From NCBI RefSeq assembly GCF_900104615.1, contig NZ_LT629939.1, positions 1,088,435-1,134,290 of the forward strand: a DNA stretch of 45,856 nucleotides, given 5' to 3'. The translations under genes and the position numbers were made by a program. Positions 37,743-45,856 of the stretch are shown here, piece after piece. The notes below the pieces were generated by a model that made no database searches, was not told where the DNA came from, and saw only the letters and a list, made by a program, of their open reading frames with translations. Origin of the DNA: Merdimmobilis hominis. GTDB lineage: Bacteria; Bacillota; Clostridia; Oscillospirales; Ruminococcaceae. How positions within the stretch are numbered: the first letter of the stretch is position 1; each line of letters starts with the position of its first letter.

Positions 37743-38708
37743 CTATCCCCCGGCAATGTCGGCGCTTGCAAACCACTGGGCCCAGTAGGTGGTGCCGCCC
37801 AGGGTGTACCTGCCAATACCAGTCCGCGTAAAATCGGGGTCGACCATGTTTTGGTAGTGGAGCGGGGAATGGATCCATCCCTCGCAGGCATCGGCATTCA
37901 CCCCACCGTATCCCTTGGCCAGGTTCTCCCCCAGCTTGGTGCGGGCGATGAGGGAGTAGCCCAGCTCCTCTTTTAGGGTGCTCCAGGATAGCCCGCCGGG
38001 CCTTTGATGGCTGTATTGGCCGGTGTAAGCGATTTCCATTGCCCGCACTGTGGCAATCTGACAGAGGGCTTCGTCCAGCAAAAGAGGGCCAACCCCTTCC
38101 TCGGCCCGGCAATCGTTGACAATGCCCAGGATCTCCTCCCGGGTGGCTGCAAGTTCCGGCTGGAGCGCCCTCGCTTCCGGTTCCAGCGCGGCGGCGCCGG
38201 CAAACCCTGCGGAATTGATCTTGACAATGTCGCCGGTTTCACGGCTGAGCTCGGTTACGCTGCCATCCTGCTCCACCCGGTAGGTGACGGTGTCGCTGGT
38301 GACCGTTTTGATGCCGTATCTCTCCTCCCGGACCGCCTCCCGCTTCCCCACCCCCAGGATGACCAGCTGGGCTTGGCAAACGGCGGTGTTCCCCGCCTCA
38401 TCCGACACAAGGAGGGAAAAAACATAGGTACCAGGTTCTTGAAAATCCAGGTAACCCTCCCCATACTGAACGGTGAAAGCTTTGCCTTTGCGGTTGTCGG
38501 TGTAAGTGTCAATGAAATCGGCGGCGCTGTAGGGCTCGGTGCGGGCCCCATCCGTGTCCACCCCATCCTCATAATGCCGGACTGTCACTGTTTTTGTGGT
38601 GACCTGGGGCGGTTCGGTGTCCTGCGCCAACAGGAGGCAGAGGGCCAATGCCGCCGCAAGCGCAGCCGCCGCGGCGATCCCTTTGATAATCTTGACCTCT
38701 CCGGCCAT
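37743..38708 (-). CDS. membrane-anchored CAP/SCP-domain protein with an Ig-like segment
   Basis: A 321-residue exported protein. A signal/anchor helix (about 8-27, AAAAALAAALALCLLLA) is followed by an immunoglobulin/cadherin-like segment (about 30-120, ending FSLLVSDEAGNTAVCQAQLVILG), a linker, then a C-terminal CAP domain (about 190-320): EEILGIVNDCRAEEGVGPL, the His in YTGQYSHQRPGG, LGENLAKGYG, WIHSPLHYQNMVDPDFTRTGIG. These are the CAP signatures, including its paired histidines. Bacterial CAP proteins are often secreted and of unknown function. Lying in the mre/min cluster, a wall-linked role is plausible but inferred. ATG 38708 follows GGGAGGG. Confidence 0.85.
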   Translation of the reverse strand: MAGEVKIIKGIAAAAALAAALALCLLLAQDTEPPQVTTKTVTVRHYEDGVDTDGARTEPYSAADFIDTYTDNRKGKAFTVQYGEGYLDFQEPGTYVFSLLVSDEAGNTAVCQAQLVILGVGKREAVREERYGIKTVTSDTVTYRVEQDGSVTELSRETGDIVKINSAGFAGAAALEPEARALQPELAATREEILGIVNDCRAEEGVGPLLLDEALCQIATVRAMEIAYTGQYSHQRPGGLSWSTLKEELGYSLIARTKLGENLAKGYGGVNADACEGWIHSPLHYQNMVDPDFTRTGIGRYTLGGTTYWAQWFASADIAGG

Positions 38709-38742
38709 GTTGTGTCCCTCCCAATCCTTTCTTGTCCGCCGG

Positions 38743-40761
38743 TTAGGGGAGCAGCTCCCCCTTGGGGGGAACCTGTGCCGGGGTGGCGTTCAGGGAGAAA
38801 TACTCGTCAAAGATGGCCTTGGCCACCGGCGCACCGGTGTAGCCGTGCCAACCCTTTTCAATGACCACCGCCACCGCGATCTGAGGGTCGTCCGCAGGGG
38901 CATAAGCGATAAAGGTGGAGTTTGGAAACTGATGGGTTTCAGGGGTACCTGTTTTTGATGCAACGGAAATTGGATAGTTCCCAAAGGTGGCGCTGGAAGT
39001 TCCCCCTGCGCCGGAAGCTGCGATCATGCCGCGGCGCACAACGTCAAACACCTCTTGGGAGGCATCCACCTGTTGGCGGATGGAAGGGGTGTGTTCCTGG
39101 TAGGTTTCTTCCCGAGTGTAGTCCTTCACCGCCTTGATGATGCTTACCTCCATCCGCTTTCCATCATTTGCCAAAGTGGCGGTATAGTTGGCCATCTGCA
39201 AGGGGGTCAGTTTGGTGTCCTTCTGGCCGATGGCCGCCTGGATCACGTTTCCCCCAGTCCAAGTCTCCCCTACGCTTTTGCTGAATTCAGGGGAGGAGAG
39301 GCGGCCCACCCGCTCAGGCAGTTCGATGCCGGTGGGCTGGCCCATGCCAAAACTGGAGGCGTAGTAGTTGATCCGGTCGATGCCGATCCGCCGCCCCACG
39401 TCGTAGAAGAAGATGTTACAGGATTTCTGAAGGGCGGTGATCACGTTGATATCCCGATGGAAAGAGAGGCATCCGGGCTGGTAGTCGTCAAAGAAGGTGT
39501 ACTTCATGCCACAGAAAACAGTGCTGCTTTCGTCAATTTCTCCGCTAGCCAGGGCGGCGGTGGCCACCGTGGGCTTGAAGATGGAGCCAGGGGTGTATTC
39601 CCCCATCAGCGCCCGGTTGAACATGGGGTTCCGCTCATCCTTGAGCAGGTCGGAAAAATCCTGGTTGTAGGTGGTCAGGTGGTAATCCGGCCAACTGAGG
39701 AGCACCAACACTTCGCCAGTTTTGACATCGATGGCCGCCACCGCGCCGGCATCCGCCTCACGCCCCTGGCCCACCGGGGCTGTGGCGTTGAGCAGCTGGA
39801 TTTCCTGGATCAAAGCGTCTTTGGCCACCTGCTGCAATTTCTGGTCCAGGGTCAGCATGATGGTATTGCCGGGCACCGGGGTCTTTCCCTCGGTGACTTC
39901 CACCACATTCCCTTGGGAATTTAAGTAAATCTGCCGGGTGCCGTTCTGACCCCGCAGCTGGTCTTCAAACTGTTTTTCAATCCCCTCTTTGCCGATGACG
40001 CCGTTCATGGCGTACCCCTTGTCCTTGAGATCCTGGTATTCCTCGGCATAGATGGGCCCAATCCGCCCGATGATGTGGGGGGCCAGGTCATCGTTGACGT
40101 ATTCCCGGACGGCGCTTTCCTGAATGTCCACCCCGGGCAGTTCAAACCCCCGCTCCTTGATCTTGGTAGCGGTGGTGATGGAGATATCCTCCGCAAAGGT
40201 GTAGGGGGTGGAGATGGAAAAGCCCCGCTGCTCCATCTCATACCGCACCCCGGCGATCTTCCGGGCGTCCTCGGGGGCGTACTCCTCCAGGTGGAACCGC
40301 TCGGTGGTCAGCCAGTATAGGACGTCGTCCACCGTGGCCGACTCCCCCACCCCGGCAAACTTCTTCAACCGGGCAACTTCAGCTTCATACCCCTCTTTGA
40401 ATTGGAAAGGGGCCGCCTCAGTGATGGGCAGGTTGTCGATCCAGCTCTCCCCAGTCTCCTCCAACATGTTGATCACCTTGAGGATGGTCTCATTCTCCCT
40501 GCCCTTTTCCAGGAACGCCCGGTCCAGGACGATATTCCAGCCCACCCGGTTGACGGCAAAGGGCCGGCCATACCGGTCGGTGATCTCGCCCCGGGCGGCT
40601 TCCACCACCTGGCTGCGCTCGGTCCCCCGGTTGACCATGGCGTAGTATTCCTCTCCCTGGACAATCTGGAGCTGCATCAGCCGGATGATATAAATGAACA
40701 GCACCACCCCCAGGGCCGCAGAAAGCAGCATGACCCGGGAACGCTGTGTAGATAGTTTCAT
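38743..40761 (-). CDS. mrdA: penicillin-binding protein 2 (elongasome transpeptidase)
   Basis: Class B penicillin-binding protein of 672 aa cross-linking peptidoglycan in the side wall with MreBCD and RodA. There is one N-terminal helix (about 12-31), the pedestal/dimerisation domain with RGEITDRYGRPFAVN near residue 58, and the transpeptidase domain with TPGSIFKP (SxxK, catalytic Ser near residue 395), the SCN triad near residue 449 and SKTGT near residue 609. These are all complete. ATG 40761 follows AAAGGAGG. It is 15 bp after mreD. The usual glycosyltransferase partner gene rodA is not next to it. Confidence 0.95.
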   Translation of the reverse strand: MKLSTQRSRVMLLSAALGVVLFIYIIRLMQLQIVQGEEYYAMVNRGTERSQVVEAARGEITDRYGRPFAVNRVGWNIVLDRAFLEKGRENETILKVINMLEETGESWIDNLPITEAAPFQFKEGYEAEVARLKKFAGVGESATVDDVLYWLTTERFHLEEYAPEDARKIAGVRYEMEQRGFSISTPYTFAEDISITTATKIKERGFELPGVDIQESAVREYVNDDLAPHIIGRIGPIYAEEYQDLKDKGYAMNGVIGKEGIEKQFEDQLRGQNGTRQIYLNSQGNVVEVTEGKTPVPGNTIMLTLDQKLQQVAKDALIQEIQLLNATAPVGQGREADAGAVAAIDVKTGEVLVLLSWPDYHLTTYNQDFSDLLKDERNPMFNRALMGEYTPGSIFKPTVATAALASGEIDESSTVFCGMKYTFFDDYQPGCLSFHRDINVITALQKSCNIFFYDVGRRIGIDRINYYASSFGMGQPTGIELPERVGRLSSPEFSKSVGETWTGGNVIQAAIGQKDTKLTPLQMANYTATLANDGKRMEVSIIKAVKDYTREETYQEHTPSIRQQVDASQEVFDVVRRGMIAASGAGGTSSATFGNYPISVASKTGTPETHQFPNSTFIAYAPADDPQIAVAVVIEKGWHGYTGAPVAKAIFDEYFSLNATPAQVPPKGELLP

Positions 40762-40776
40762 GGCGGCCTCCTTTGG

Positions 40777-41307
40777 TTACAGTTCCAGCTTGGACTGGTA
40801 AAAATCATAGAGCTTCCGGCTGCCCCAATAAAATAAGGGAGTAAACACGGTGGTGTACACCCCCGTGGGCAGAATTTTGGTTAAGTACAGGCGGAAGACA
40901 TCCTCGTATCCCCACAGGGCGTAGAGGAAGAAAAACTGGGTGATCCCCAAAAAAAGGGCCGTCCCCCCGCAGAGGATAGCGGCGGAGAGGAGGTTGTTCT
41001 TCATCAGGTAGATCACCAAAAGGCCGATGGCCACACAGATCACCAGCAGCTGGATGGAATAAAACCCGAAGACCGAAAAGGCCCCCAGGTCCAGGAGCAT
41101 CCCGCCCAGAGCCCCCAGGAGGCCGCCGACGAACTCCCCTTCCACCATGGCGATGCACACCACTGCGGGAATCACCAGGTTGGGCTTAATTCCGAACACA
41201 CTCAAAAAACCCGGTGTGGTCTGTAACACATACAGGGCCAAAAGGATGAGTACATAGGAGCAGTACTTGACTGCATAGACCTTGGCTTTGTTATTGTTCA
41301 AGCCCAT
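40777..41307 (-). CDS. mreD: rod shape-determining protein MreD
   Basis: Integral membrane component of the elongasome, about 175 aa with five to six helices and the MreD core PNLVIPAVVCIAMVEGEFVGGLLGALGGMLLDLG (about 47-80). The start is uncertain: the AAGGGGGG site directly abuts the ATG at 41307, whereas a TTG at 41301 is eight bases from it and may be the one used. The longer frame to 41403 reaches into mreC and is not credible. It lies between mreC and mrdA in the normal order. Confidence 0.88.
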   Translation of the reverse strand: MGLNNNKAKVYAVKYCSYVLILLALYVLQTTPGFLSVFGIKPNLVIPAVVCIAMVEGEFVGGLLGALGGMLLDLGAFSVFGFYSIQLLVICVAIGLLVIYLMKNNLLSAAILCGGTALFLGITQFFFLYALWGYEDVFRLYLTKILPTGVYTTVFTPLFYWGSRKLYDFYQSKLEL

Positions 41308-41374
41308 CCCCCCTTCGTTAAAATCCAAAAACAGCACAAAACGGGAGCGCTTATTGGCGCCCCCGTCCCCTTTG

Positions 41375-42226
41375 TTATTCCGCTGCGGACGCCTGCCCTT
41401 CAAAGGAGGTGATCACCAGCACATCCTTAACGGTGCGCACATCCACCGCCGGCTCGATCACCGCGTACAGGGAAATGCCGTGGCTCTCGGTCCGCACCTC
41501 CCGGATGGTGCCGATCACCAAATCCTTGGGGTAAAGGCCGCCCACGTTGGAGGTGATCACAATGTCCCCCGCCGAGGCCCCGCTCTCCCGCTGGAGGAGG
41601 GTCAGCTGGCACAGGCCTTCCTCCGCCAGGTCGATGCGGCCAGTGGTGATGCCGATGTCCTTGGTGCGGGAGTCATAGGAGCTGATCTCCAACATCACAT
41701 CCAGGATGGTTGCCACCTTGGCATAGGTCGGCCCCACCTCCACTACCATTCCCACCAAGCCATCCTCAGTGATCACCGGGTCGTGGAGGCTGATGCCGTC
41801 CAGGGAACCTTTGTCGATGGTGAAGGCATAGAACCGGTCGTTGGGGTCCCGCCCGATGACAAAGGCGGTTTCAAAGTCAAAATCGGGGTTTTTCTCCTTG
41901 ATATCCAGGTATTCCTTTAGCTGTTCGTTCTCCAGCTTGTATTTGTCAAATTCCAGCTGGCGCTGGGTCAGCCGCCGGTTCTCCTCCTTGAGGCGCTCGT
42001 TCTCCTCTAAGATCTCCCCAGAGCGGAACATCCGGTCAAACAGGCCGGAGAAACTGGCGCTCACCGACGCGCTGGCCTTTTGCAGCGGGTTGGTGAGAAT
42101 CCCCAGGATCTGGGAAGTCATCGGTGCAAGGCCGCCGGTGTAGGCGGCGCGGAGCATAAACGCAAGCAGGAACGCCAGCACGGCAACCAATATTTTAAAG
42201 CGGATGCTTTTGAAGAAATCGCCCAT
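41375..42226 (-). CDS. mreC: rod shape-determining protein MreC
   Basis: Bitopic elongasome scaffold that binds penicillin-binding proteins outside the membrane. The 283-residue product has an N-terminal helix (about 8-30, ILVAVLAFLLAFMLRAAY), a coiled coil (about 68-110, EILEENERLKEENRRLTQRQ...) and two beta domains beginning FETAFVIGRDPNDRFYAFTIDKG and VGMVVEVGPTYAKVATILD, the second with ASAGDIVITSNVGGLYPKDLVIG. ATG 42226 follows AAGGGG. It is downstream of mreB, separated by a hairpin that could attenuate transcription. Confidence 0.95.
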   Translation of the reverse strand: MGDFFKSIRFKILVAVLAFLLAFMLRAAYTGGLAPMTSQILGILTNPLQKASASVSASFSGLFDRMFRSGEILEENERLKEENRRLTQRQLEFDKYKLENEQLKEYLDIKEKNPDFDFETAFVIGRDPNDRFYAFTIDKGSLDGISLHDPVITEDGLVGMVVEVGPTYAKVATILDVMLEISSYDSRTKDIGITTGRIDLAEEGLCQLTLLQRESGASAGDIVITSNVGGLYPKDLVIGTIREVRTESHGISLYAVIEPAVDVRTVKDVLVITSFEGQASAAE

Positions 42227-42255
42227 GCTGTCATCCCCTTTTGGCGGCGTTTTCG

Positions 42256-42302
42256 AAAAAGGGGCCGCCTGTCCCGGGGTTTCTCCGGAGGAGCGGGCGG
42301 CC
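42256..42302 (-). terminator. attenuator-like hairpin between mreB and mreC
   Basis: On the minus strand GGCCGCC pairs with GGCGGCC, with an inner CTCC/GGAG stem, followed by CCTTTTTCG. The short T5 after two C suggests a partial terminator that would lower mreCD-mrdA relative to mreB. Confidence 0.5.
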
Positions 42303-42325
42303 GAACAATAGAATTTTGCCTTTCG

Positions 42326-43378
42326 TTAATAGTTCTTGTCATCCTCGTCGGTGAGGACTTCCCGCAGCTTATCAATATCGTCCAGCACCTTGCCAGTGCC
42401 GTCAGCCACGCAGTCCAGGGGGCTTTCGGCGATGTACACCGACATGCCGGTCTCCTGGGCGATCAAGCGGTCCAGGCCCTTGAGGAGGGCGCCGCCGCCG
42501 GTCAGCACAATGCCGTGGTCGATGATGTCGGCCGAAAGCTCGGGCGGGGTGCGCTCCAAGGTGGTGCGGATGGCGTCCAGCACATTGGAAAGAGGCTCCA
42601 CCAGGGCTTCCCGGACCTCGTCGGGGTGGATTTGGATATTCTTGGGAAGGCCGTCCACCAGGTTGCGGCCCTTGATTTCCATGGGCTGCTCATCCTCATA
42701 GGGATAGGCGGAGCCAATGGTGATCTTGATATCCTCTGCGGTGCGCTCACCGATGAGGAGGTTGTATTTCTTTTTCACATACTGGATGATGGAGGAATCG
42801 AACTCGTCTCCCCCCACCCGGACCGATTTGGCCGCCACAATGCCGCCCAGGGAGATGACCGCCACCTCGCTGGTCCCGCCGCCGATGTCCACCACCATGC
42901 TGCCGGTGGCCTCTGCCACGGGCAGGCCGGCGCCGATGGCCGCGGCCATGGGCTCCTCAATGATGGAGACCTGCCGGGCGCCCGCCTTGAAGGCGGCCTC
43001 CTTGACGGCCCGGCGCTCCACGGCGGTGACCCCAGAGGGGATGCAGATGATCACCCGGGGCCGGGCGAATTTGGAGCCGCCGCAAGCCTTGCGGATAAAA
43101 CTTTGCAGCATGCTTGCCGTGATGTCAAAATCTGCGATAACGCCATCCTTCAAGGGGCGCACCGCCACGATGGAGCCGGGGGTACGGCCGATGACGTCCT
43201 TGGCCTCCTGGCCCACATACCGAACAGTGTCGGTGCGGGTGTCCACCGCCACAACCGAGGGCTCCCGCATAATGATGCCTTTTCCCTTCATAAAAATCAA
43301 GGTATTGGCTGTGCCTAGGTCGACACCGATATCTTTGGAAAACCCTAAATTCAAATTCATACGGTCTAGAAACGACAT
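42326..43378 (-). CDS. mreB: rod shape-determining actin-like protein MreB
   Basis: Bacterial actin guiding side-wall synthesis. The 350-aa product has the phosphate-1 loop [10 protein letters not shown] near residue 20, the phosphate-2 loop [15 protein letters not shown] near residue 168, and the adenosine loop [15 protein letters not shown] near residue 293. The N-terminus [13 protein letters not shown] could form the membrane-binding amphipathic end. A length of 350 is usual. The ATG 43378 follows AAAGGGG by 10 bases. It has its own consensus-like promoter. A radC gene, which often lies between maf and mreB, is absent. Confidence 0.97.
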   Translation of the reverse strand: MSFLDRMNLNLGFSKDIGVDLGTANTLIFMKGKGIIMREPSVVAVDTRTDTVRYVGQEAKDVIGRTPGSIVAVRPLKDGVIADFDITASMLQSFIRKACGGSKFARPRVIICIPSGVTAVERRAVKEAAFKAGARQVSIIEEPMAAAIGAGLPVAEATGSMVVDIGGGTSEVAVISLGGIVAAKSVRVGGDEFDSSIIQYVKKKYNLLIGERTAEDIKITIGSAYPYEDEQPMEIKGRNLVDGLPKNIQIHPDEVREALVEPLSNVLDAIRTTLERTPPELSADIIDHGIVLTGGGALLKGLDRLIAQETGMSVYIAESPLDCVADGTGKVLDDIDKLREVLTDEDDKNY

Positions 43379-43456
43379 GTGGCGCGAATCCCCTTTCCAC
43401 TTCTACTCTCTAACTCTATTCGAAAGCCATATGGCAAATAGTCCTTTAACTCATTC

Positions 43457-43485
43457 ATTATAACCGCAAAGCCCCGATAACTCAA
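43457..43485 (-). promoter_or_regulatory. promoter of the mreB operon
   Basis: Minus strand TTGAGT (43480-43485), 17-bp spacer, TATAAT (43457-43462), 79 bp before the start. Confidence 0.8.
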
Positions 43486-43512
43486 CGTTTTTTTTCGGAT
43501 TTCAGGCTTTGT

Positions 43513-44070
43513 TCATCTATTTTTCAATTTTTGGTAAAGCGCCTGGACCGGAAGGCCCATCACATTGTAATAGTCTCCCTCAATCCCTTCAATATACGCG
43601 CTTCCAAAGCCCTGGATGCCATAGGCGCCCGCTTTGTCAAAGGGTTCGCCGGTGGCGATGTACGCCTCCATCTCCCCCTCGTCCATGGGGGCGAAGCGGA
43701 CTTTGGTGCCCATGGCGAAGGTCTCCTCACCCAACGGCCCCACCAAGGCCACGCCGGTGTAAACCATATGGTCCCGCCCCTGCAATTTTTGCAGCATGGC
43801 CCGGCTTCTCTGTGGGGTTTTCGGCTTGCCCAAAATTTCATCCCCCACAACCACAATGGTATCCGCCCCGATGACCAGGGCGGCGGGATGGGCGGCGGCC
43901 ACCTCTTTGGCCTTGTGGAGGGCCAGTTGCTGGACGGTCTCTTGGGGGGAGAGCCCCTCCTTGGCGACTTCCTCTCCCAGGGCGGGGATCACCTCATACT
44001 CCGGCACAATCAGCCGCAGCAGCTCCTGCCGCCTGGGGGAACCGGATGCCAAAATCACTTGTTTTTCCAT
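43513..44070 (-). CDS. maf: Maf-family nucleotide pyrophosphatase
   Basis: Hydrolyses non-canonical or modified nucleoside triphosphates (dTTP/UTP or methylated forms), a house-cleaning enzyme also linked to septum control. The 185-residue product begins VILASGSPRRQELLRL, the Maf signature with the Ser-Pro-Arg-Arg loop. LVIGADTIVVVGDEILGKP near residue 66 has the catalytic Asp. AYIATGEPFDKAGAYGIQGFGSAYIEGIEGDYYNVMGLP is the closing signature. The ATG 44070 follows AAAGAG. It precedes mreB, the standard order, and follows a DUF4321 gene by 14 bp. Confidence 0.95.
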   Translation of the reverse strand: MEKQVILASGSPRRQELLRLIVPEYEVIPALGEEVAKEGLSPQETVQQLALHKAKEVAAAHPAALVIGADTIVVVGDEILGKPKTPQRSRAMLQKLQGRDHMVYTGVALVGPLGEETFAMGTKVRFAPMDEGEMEAYIATGEPFDKAGAYGIQGFGSAYIEGIEGDYYNVMGLPVQALYQKLKNR

Positions 44071-44084
44071 CTCTTTCCCCTTTT

Positions 44085-44354
44085 CTACAGCCGTTTGATA
44101 GCGCCTTTGTAGGCGAACAGCGCTGCGGTGATGGTGAATATTTGGGCTACATTGATGCCCATTTCCAGCCCAAAGGCCACCCGGACCACCGAGAGATCCA
44201 GCACCATGGGGGAGGCGGCGGAGATGCCCACCGTCTTCCCATAGGCCAGCCAGGAGAGGAAGGGGACCCCTTCCGATAAGCTGGCGATCAGCGAGCCGAT
44301 GATAATGCCCGCGATGATAAAAAATAAAAACACCAGGTTCTTTTTCAGTTTCAT
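44085..44354 (-). CDS. DUF4321 small membrane protein
   Basis: A short integral membrane protein of about 89 residues with two helices: KLKKNLVFLFFIIAGIIIGSLIA at the N-terminus and a C-terminal INVAQIFTITAALFAYKG, with VLDLSVVRVAFGLEMGINV between. This is the DUF4321 pattern found next to maf and mre genes in Firmicutes; the role is unknown. The start is uncertain: ATG 44354 (MKLKK) is preferred, with an ATG nine bases upstream (44363) and a TTG at 44372, directly after the dut stop, as alternatives. No strong ribosome site is present. Confidence 0.7.
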   Translation of the reverse strand: MKLKKNLVFLFFIIAGIIIGSLIASLSEGVPFLSWLAYGKTVGISAASPMVLDLSVVRVAFGLEMGINVAQIFTITAALFAYKGAIKRL

Positions 44355-44373
44355 TGTGTCCATACCATCCAAG

Positions 44374-44817
44374 TTATTGTTGTTTCACGCCGGTGGAGCC
44401 AAAGCCCCCCGACCCCCGACCGGTGCCGGAGAGCTGTTCGGCCTCCCGAAGTTCCGGGGTCAGAACCGGCAGCAGAACCAACTGGGCGATGCGGTCCCCG
44501 TTTTCCACCACAAAGGGCTCCTCCCCGTGGTTGATAAGGCCCACCTGTACCTCGCCCCGGTAATCCCAGTCGATAACCCCCACCCCGTTGGCAGGGACCA
44601 CTCCTTTTTTTACCCCCAGGCCGCTGCGGCCAAAGACAAAGCCCGCCACCCCAGAAGGCAGCTCCAGGGCGATGCCGGTGGGCACCCGGCCGATCTTCCC
44701 CGGCCCGATGGTCATGGGCTCGGGGAGGCAGGCGCACAGGTCGTAGCCGGCGCTCCCTTCGGTGGCCCGGCTGGGCAGCTGGGCCCCGGGGGACAGCTTT
44801 TTCACAAGCAGTTCCAT
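44374..44817 (-). CDS. dut: dUTP diphosphatase
   Basis: Trimeric dUTPase that removes dUTP and supplies dUMP. All five motifs are seen in 147 aa: SAGYDLCA (motif 1), PTGIALELPSG then GRSGLGVKKGV (motif 2), GVGVIDWDYRGEV with the catalytic Asp (motif 3), GDRIAQLVLLPV (motif 4), and the C-terminal RGSGGFGSTG arm (motif 5). ATG 44817 follows AAGGGGG by six bases. It follows the U32 gene by eleven bases, and its stop is close to the DUF4321 start, so these are very probably one transcript. Confidence 0.95.
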   Translation of the reverse strand: MELLVKKLSPGAQLPSRATEGSAGYDLCACLPEPMTIGPGKIGRVPTGIALELPSGVAGFVFGRSGLGVKKGVVPANGVGVIDWDYRGEVQVGLINHGEEPFVVENGDRIAQLVLLPVLTPELREAEQLSGTGRGSGGFGSTGVKQQ

Positions 44818-44828
44818 CAAAAACCCCC

Positions 44829-45856
44829 TTACAGCACGTTGCGGTAGTAGAGGCCCCGGGTCTTATCCCCCTCTGGCCGGCCGCCAAAGGCGTATTCCCT
44901 GACGATCCTCTCGCAGGTTTTGCCATCCTCGCAGGTGAAGTAGAGGGTCAGGAAGGAAAAGCCCTCCAATTCCTCTTTCCGGTCGGCCAGGTAGACCGGC
45001 ACCGAATTGAACAGCTCGCTGATGCCGCTGCCGCAGTCCACCATAAACTCCACCCCTTTGCGGTCGGTGAGGGTATTCCATTTCCGGCCGCAGGCCTTGC
45101 AGCCCATGGCGGCTTTGATGGGGCAGTTGCGCAGGGCCATCAACGGGAAATAGCCGTAGGCCAAGATGCCATAGGGCAGGTAGTCACCCAATTTTTTGGC
45201 CTTGAATAGATTGATTTCAAAGGAGAGTTCCGCGTCCTTGAGGCCCAGCTCCGCTACGGCCTTCAGGGCGTGGGAATTGTTGAGGTTTAAGGAGAACCCA
45301 CCGTGGATTTCCAGCCCTGCTTCCCGGGCCAGTCGGACTGCCCCCAGGTTGCCGGCCCATGCCTTGGTGATCCCCTTTTGCTTCAGTCTGCCCAGTTTTT
45401 CTTGGGTAGAATCGGCTGGGCCGAAGAGAATCCGGGGGATTTCCACCGCCATCTTCTCCGGGCAGGGGATAGCCCCTGCCTCCAGCGCGGCCAGCAGGGC
45501 GTCCACCGGCATGGCGATCTGCTCACACTGCTCCAGCATCAGGGGTGAGAGCTGGGCCGCAGTCAGCACTCTGGCCCGCAGGGCCGGGATCTTGATATTC
45601 AGCAATTTGGGGTGGTTGCGGGGCACCACATCCTGGAAGGGCACCGGATGGAGGGCGCTGCGCTTCTCGCCGATCTCCTCCAGCACCTGGCGGCGCATGG
45701 CATTGAGGGCGGACACCGGCAGGATCAGCCCCTCGCCGATGTCGGCGGTCAGCTCCCCCAGATAATAGGGGGTGCCGCCGGTTTTGGCAAGGCTCTGGGC
45801 CACCTTTTCTTGGGTGGTGGGCTTATTCTCTGCAATTTGGGGCACATCCCCCTGGG
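44829..45856 (-). CDS. U32-family peptidase, C-terminal part (cut by window edge)
   Basis: The frame stays open through position 45856, so the N-terminus lies outside the window; the GTG at 45845 is not a real start, having no ribosome site. The visible 340 residues contain the inserted DUF3656-like domain at the front (AQSLAKTGGTPYYLGEL near the edge), then a barrel half related to U32 (MAVEIPRILFG), and the U32-associated cysteine segment RNCPIKAAMGCKACGRK, which could bind a metal or an iron-sulfur centre. U32 proteins of this kind include RlhA, which hydroxylates 23S rRNA, and collagenase-like proteases. The substrate here is not known. Confidence 0.85.
   Translation of the reverse strand, partial: QGDVPQIAENKPTTQEKVAQSLAKTGGTPYYLGELTADIGEGLILPVSALNAMRRQVLEEIGEKRSALHPVPFQDVVPRNHPKLLNIKIPALRARVLTAAQLSPLMLEQCEQIAMPVDALLAALEAGAIPCPEKMAVEIPRILFGPADSTQEKLGRLKQKGITKAWAGNLGAVRLAREAGLEIHGGFSLNLNNSHALKAVAELGLKDAELSFEINLFKAKKLGDYLPYGILAYGYFPLMALRNCPIKAAMGCKACGRKWNTLTDRKGVEFMVDCGSGISELFNSVPVYLADRKEELEGFSFLTLYFTCEDGKTCERIVREYAFGGRPEGDKTRGLYYRNVL

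Noticed and set aside
1-45856. tRNA or rRNA genes, CRISPR arrays, prophage, insertion sequences
   Set aside because: I scanned the gaps for cloverleaf ends with CCA-adjacent stems, regularly spaced direct repeats and transposase motifs (DDE, HUH), and found none I could support.

Overview
The window reads as chromosome of a GC-rich, anaerobic, spore-former-related Firmicute, most likely a clostridial member of the Oscillospirales/Ruminococcaceae. The pointers are a T-box tRNA-sensing leader, strong Shine-Dalgarno sites, many TTG/GTG starts, extended -10 promoters (TGnTAnAAT), rubrerythrin, an oxygen-sensitive glycyl radical enzyme with its activase, class 1B dihydroorotate dehydrogenase with PyrK, and a clostridial mre/pbp2/min cluster. 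Genes are dense. I see no rRNA, tRNA, CRISPR array, phage gene or insertion sequence. The genus is inference.

Layout: 1-1055 holds a promoter leaving the left edge and ogt. 1066-6931 (minus) is polA - PPC/DUF296 protein - rimI - tsaD - 43-aa membrane protein - M20 peptidase, preceded by two hairpin-rich repeat elements (6990-7276). 7466-8626 (plus) is a second M20 peptidase. 8698-10554 (minus) carries an amidohydrolase and a flavin/PPOx-fold protein. 10636-15762 (minus) is a PotBCAD-type ABC importer operon headed by a Crp/Fnr regulator and interrupted by a one-domain EamA transporter. Divergent from it, 16229-18579 encodes the glycyl radical enzyme YjjI and its activase YjjW. Next come dus and a FabG-like reductase, an NCS2 purine permease, and (minus) a QueT-type transporter. 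23214-26023 (plus) is pyrK - pyrD - phosphoglycerate mutase-like - ruvX. 26112-31558 is a run of singletons: M14 peptidase, NUDIX, DUF4358 lipoprotein, ATC-hydrolase-like protein, rubrerythrin, DUF1836 protein, DegV. 31698-32616 is an sdpR-sdpI pair. 32689-35847 (minus) is hisS-aspS behind a T-box. 36225-45856 (minus) is the cell-shape/division cluster, read in transcription order: U32 peptidase (cut by the edge) - dut - DUF4321 - maf - mreB - mreC - mreD - mrdA - CAP-domain protein - minD - mgsA.

The observation I consider most novel is a family of intergenic structured elements with at least three clear copies (30478-30608, 15964-16098, 7181-7276) plus one decayed copy (6990-7172). Each starts at the -10 box of a TGnTACAAT promoter with a hairpin. 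A long stem follows that encloses two short hairpins. Stem sequences differ between copies while pairing is kept, which is what a selected structure would show. The copies sit in front of a DUF1836 gene, the glycyl radical enzyme and polA.

Other points worth a second look: a T-box whose specifier region reads GACAC (overlapping Asp and His codons) before hisS-aspS; a palindrome between the Crp-like regulator and yjjI; near-duplicate translation-initiation regions flanking the EamA gene inside the ABC operon; paired operator-like palindromes around the sdpR promoter; a large inverted repeat before the ATC-hydrolase-like gene; and a mre/min cluster lacking minC, minE, rodA and radC but carrying a CAP-domain protein.
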